This document shows positions 61,176 through 64,000 of a stretch of 64,000 bases of DNA, one piece after another. Source of the DNA: Allofournierella massiliensis (GTDB lineage Bacteria; Bacillota; Clostridia; Oscillospirales; Ruminococcaceae); contig NZ_SLUM01000008.1 in the NCBI RefSeq assembly GCF_004345265.1, forward strand, positions 1-64,000, read 5' to 3'. The stretch's first letter is position 1; every line of letters begins with the position of its first letter. The translations under genes and the position numbers were made by a program. The notes below the pieces were generated by a model that saw only the letters and a program-made list of their open reading frames with translations, was not told the origin of the DNA and did not search any database.

Positions 61176-62873
61176 TTACGGATTGCCCGGTGCGATATGC
61201 CAATCATCATAGAGGGAGCCGCTGATCGTTACATCATCGGTGAGATTCATGGCGAGCATCCCCGCAGGCGTCCAAATATCCATCACATGGGTATTGACGG
61301 TGTAGCTTCCGTCCGGGAACCAAACCGGCGAAAAATGCACCCGCTGGTTATAGGTGCTGTAAATGTTTTTGGCAAACTGGAACCGCGCCGTTGTTCCGCT
61401 GGTGAGCCGCTCCAACAGCCGCCAGTAGGTTCCATAGCCAAACTCCGGGAAGTAGGATACGGCTGTCTGCCCGTAGGTATAGTGCGACAGCGGGGCAGAG
61501 GTGCTGACGGTTGCCGTTACAGTGTTTGTTACGCCATAGCCTGATTTCATCAAATCGCCCGAAGCGGTGGGAACCTTTTCGTCCGGCTCAATTCGGGTAG
61601 TAGCTGTCATACTGGCCGAGTAATTGTTCCTAAAGAAATCATACCACCCTTCATCGCGCCAGAATCCCCGACCGTTTTTTCGGCTGTGCCAAACCCAATG
61701 TGGATGCCATTTGGCCCACCAGACACTCCAAGCGGCATAGGTCTTGGTTTCTCGGCTGGGAACGCTGCTGGCCAACCAGCTTCCCATTGTATCGGTGGCT
61801 TTCGGGTCGGGCGGGTCGTTGCCGGAGAGATCTACCACCTTTGCCCGAATGGTGCTTTGGCTCAATGAGCCTTTGTTCGTGCTGACATAGATGGTAATGT
61901 CCTGTGGCTTTGATGGTGTATGCCACTTTACCCAGGCAATCTGACTATCTCCCGATGGAATCACAATATTGTTCATCCGGTAGGTGCTACCGTTGATACT
62001 AAAGGATACCGTAGCTGGGCTATCTGGATTGATTTCTGAACCAGTATAGAGCGTTATAGGTGTAATAACATCCGTATCCACACGATACTCGTAGTCATAG
62101 TCCGTTGGCTCCGGCTGTTCGGGTGGTTCAGTGAACCATACGATACCCATACCCAGGTAGGTGATAATGGTATCGTTGGCGCATTTCTGGTCGGTTGCAC
62201 CTGTATAGGCTGGGAATCCCATGTCCGCATATTCTAGGAACATAGCCAGTGGCAGGTTTTTATGGGTCAAACTTCCCATCGTTTTCCGCAGATTACCACT
62301 GCTTTGGTTATCGTAGAGCGCGGCTTCATGGGCAGTCATCGCCATCATAATACCGTTGTGCTTGAAATAGGCGATTGGCTCCAGAAACAGCTTATACTGT
62401 CCGCCAATCAGTTCCTCGTATATGATTCCGGTCTGCTGCGCCACCAATTTTACTGCATACTCGGAGCAGAAGTATTTCTTGATTGCTTCAATATTGGCGC
62501 TATAACTGCCGGTGCTTATGATACGAGGCAACGCAATATCCGGCTTCTTACAGGTATAGCCACTTGTGCTTGGTGAAATGCTGGCGCCGTTGGCATACTG
62601 AATTTTACTGACCTTACCAAAGTGAATCTTGATGGATGGTGTATTGCTGGACAGGTCAAATGGTGTAGACACCGGTTGGCCGGACTCCGCATCTACGACG
62701 GTAATCCGCACACCCTCCATACCAGGAGTCCAGGAGTTCTGCGAAGTTCCTTGCCCCATACCGCCGCCACCGCCATCCACGTTTCCGCTGCCTCCGGTAT
62801 CTGCCAGGGCGCTCATAGGGCAGATACCCAGCAGCAGCACAACTGTGAGCAACATTACAAATATCCGCTTCAA
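61176..62873 (-). CDS. Secreted element protein, possible adhesin-like
   Basis: 565 residues. A signal peptide (KRIFVMLLTVVLLLGICPMS, cleavage near ALAD) is followed by a Gly-rich segment and beta-rich regions, with TPGMEGVRITVVDAESGQPV near the start. There are many Trp and Thr residues and no catalytic motif. It has the look of a surface protein that could act in mating contact. TTG start at 62873 with GGAGGTGCG. Confidence 0.6.
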   Translation of the reverse strand: MKRIFVMLLTVVLLLGICPMSALADTGGSGNVDGGGGGMGQGTSQNSWTPGMEGVRITVVDAESGQPVSTPFDLSSNTPSIKIHFGKVSKIQYANGASISPSTSGYTCKKPDIALPRIISTGSYSANIEAIKKYFCSEYAVKLVAQQTGIIYEELIGGQYKLFLEPIAYFKHNGIMMAMTAHEAALYDNQSSGNLRKTMGSLTHKNLPLAMFLEYADMGFPAYTGATDQKCANDTIITYLGMGIVWFTEPPEQPEPTDYDYEYRVDTDVITPITLYTGSEINPDSPATVSFSINGSTYRMNNIVIPSGDSQIAWVKWHTPSKPQDITIYVSTNKGSLSQSTIRAKVVDLSGNDPPDPKATDTMGSWLASSVPSRETKTYAAWSVWWAKWHPHWVWHSRKNGRGFWRDEGWYDFFRNNYSASMTATTRIEPDEKVPTASGDLMKSGYGVTNTVTATVSTSAPLSHYTYGQTAVSYFPEFGYGTYWRLLERLTSGTTARFQFAKNIYSTYNQRVHFSPVWFPDGSYTVNTHVMDIWTPAGMLAMNLTDDVTISGSLYDDWHIAPGNP

Positions 62874-62948
62874 AAACGCACCTCCAATCAAATTAGTTGA
62901 GGACAAAAAAAGAGTACGGTATCGCTACCGTACTCTCTGGGGTTGTTA

Positions 62949-63494
62949 TCAGCCCATGTTGCCGACCTGTTTGTTTATATCTCCATCGGAATGAACATTC
63001 TCCTGCACAGTGCCGCCGCCCTCATCGGTGATCCAGCCAAAGCCCTCCAGATAGATGGAACCGCCCTGTGTGTCGCCGGTCTGGGGCTGGTTGCTGTCCG
63101 GCTCATGTACAATCGGCTCATCCTTTTCGCTGGCCGCCTGCTGTTCCTCTTGAGAAGGCGCCGGGGGCGGAGTGGTTTCGGGTTTCTTTTCGCTGTCGGT
63201 CAGGTTGACATCCACCTGATCTTCTTCCTCCACATTCAAAACGGCGTCTGTCTGGTTCTGGCTGTCAGTGGCTTCGGGCTTCGAGGCATCCGGCACCACC
63301 ACCAGCGGTTCACTGGAGCTGCCGTCTGGGGTATTGCTGCTATCCACATCCTCGGTAGATACATCCGAGGGGGTGGATGCCGGATCAACGGTCGTGGTTT
63401 GCCCACCCTTGCCCAGCAGCACTGCGGCGATCACAATTACCACAACAGCGGCTACACCGAGAGCGGCCAGCAGCTTTTTGTTTTTAGAACTCAT
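62949..63494 (-). CDS. Membrane-anchored Ser/Thr/Pro-rich protein
   Basis: 181 residues. One N-terminal helix (about 5-27) then a low-complexity outer part rich in Asp, Ser, Thr, Pro and Gln. It resembles the DUF6550-type proteins of Tn1549-like elements, although I could not check. ATG 63494 has GGAGG at good spacing; a TTG two codons upstream is possible. Confidence 0.6.
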   Translation of the reverse strand: MSSKNKKLLAALGVAAVVVIVIAAVLLGKGGQTTTVDPASTPSDVSTEDVDSSNTPDGSSSEPLVVVPDASKPEATDSQNQTDAVLNVEEEDQVDVNLTDSEKKPETTPPPAPSQEEQQAASEKDEPIVHEPDSNQPQTGDTQGGSIYLEGFGWITDEGGGTVQENVHSDGDINKQVGNMG

Positions 63495-63646
63495 TTGCAA
63501 ACCTCCTTGTACGGTAAATTTATATCAAAACAGCGGTAATATTTTCCGCCATCATTATACCATTTGCACAAATATGGCGTCCAGGTGTGATTCCTGCCAA
63601 ATATTTTTTTGCGCTATGGAAAAGAGACAGGGCGAAATACACAAAA

Positions 63647-64000
63647 TTAAAACCTGGGAACATATTTGGCGTTGAGTTTCATGGTGATCTGCATGGGCGG
63701 CAGATGCCCAAACCCAAAGGAAAGCGGCACATCAACAGTGATTGTTCCTGTGACATTGAGCTGCGTAATGCCATCCGGCACAGACGGCGCCAGTGGAGCG
63801 TTTTCCACTTCCAGGTGCAGGTCGTACAGTCGATACTCCAAATCCTCGCCGCTGTACTTTACATACTGTCCGTCCTTGTATTCAACGCCCAAAACATTTT
63901 GCAGGCGGGCATACACATTGCCGCTGGTAACATTCTGCGACCAGGACGAACCGGCAAGCTGGTAGCCACCAGAGTACCCCTCCCGTAAACCGGCATAGGC
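63647..64000 (-). CDS. Element protein, partial (runs off the window)
   Basis: The frame is open from the edge (64000) to the stop at 63647, giving 117 residues of the C-terminal part. It has many beta-like repeats (EYRLYDLHLEVENAP, LNVTGTITVDVPLSFGFG) and could be a pilin-like or DUF4320-like surface protein in the conjugation operon. The true start is outside the window. Confidence 0.5.
   Translation of the reverse strand, partial: AYAGLREGYSGGYQLAGSSWSQNVTSGNVYARLQNVLGVEYKDGQYVKYSGEDLEYRLYDLHLEVENAPLAPSVPDGITQLNVTGTITVDVPLSFGFGHLPPMQITMKLNAKYVPRF

Larger units (their letters stand above)
40754..64000. mobile_element. Integrative conjugative element at tRNA-Ser (right part outside window)
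   Basis: Integrase next to the tRNA, excisionase-like protein, MazF-like toxin and sigma-like protein form the left module. An AT-rich RiPP cluster is the cargo. A conjugation module with VirB4 follows and runs past the window edge. The other attachment site is not in view, so the end is unknown. Confidence 0.8.

Noticed and set aside
1-64000. CRISPR array or cas genes
   Set aside because: No regularly spaced short repeats were seen; the repeats noticed are attachment sites, operators and the tandem scar.

Overview
The window looks like the chromosome of a high-GC gut Firmicute of the Oscillospiraceae/Ruminococcaceae type (Gemmiger, Subdoligranulum or Faecalibacterium-like). This is inferred from strong AGGAGG ribosome sites, frequent TGGTATAAT-type promoters, a GC-rich core gene set and the style of the integrative elements. 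It is not proven from a marker gene. Three compartments are visible: GC-rich core DNA and two tRNA-targeted integrated elements.

From 1 to 1.9 kb there is citrate synthase (minus strand) and tRNA-Tyr. From 1840 to 17711 lies a 15.8-kb island flanked by a perfect 25-bp direct repeat of the tRNA-Tyr 3' end. It carries a tyrosine integrase with an in-frame TGA, a frameshifted small HTH gene, an XRE regulator, and a beta-glucoside system: two GH94-type phosphorylases, an AraC regulator, a sugar ABC transporter lacking its ATPase, and a domain-inverted GH3 beta-glucosidase. A MobC gene without a relaxase and a shortened replication-type HTH gene complete it. The island looks like a decayed mobilizable element fixed by its sugar cargo.

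From 18 to 29.4 kb, on the plus strand, is a glucarate/galactarate utilization locus: CitMHS transporter, MBL hydrolase, glucarate dehydratase, PrpR-like regulator with a degenerate sigma-54 AAA domain, DapA-family lyase, PPC/DUF296 protein, tartronate semialdehyde reductase, glycerate-2-kinase, and a second glucarate dehydratase broken by an amber codon. The set implies glucarate to 5-keto-4-deoxyglucarate, then to pyruvate plus tartronate semialdehyde, glycerate and 2-phosphoglycerate. From 29.5 to 40.1 kb follow an esterase and SLC13 transporter opposite a LysR pair (one full length, one a lone DNA-binding domain), a GltD-like oxidoreductase, an aldo/keto reductase, a lipoprotein esterase, an adenosine deaminase, a CorA protein and an M24 aminopeptidase.

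From about 40.1 kb to the end is an integrative conjugative element next to tRNA-Ser(CGA). Upstream of the tRNA lie a broken tRNA-Ser 5' half and a tandem scar repeat. The element starts with integrase, excisionase-like protein, MazF-like toxin, a 400-bp non-coding structured segment and a sigma-like protein whose ribosome site is in a hairpin. Its AT-rich cargo (44-53 kb) is a Cys-rich RiPP cluster: precursor peptide, SPASM radical SAM enzyme, conserved maturation protein, ACP-related protein, ABC exporter and subtilase, under BlaI/BlaR1-type control with recognizable operators. From 53.7 kb to the edge is the conjugation module (replication-type HTH, ParA-like, C39 protease, VirB4, PAPS-reductase-like protein, DUF3846 protein and secreted or anchored proteins), which runs off the window.
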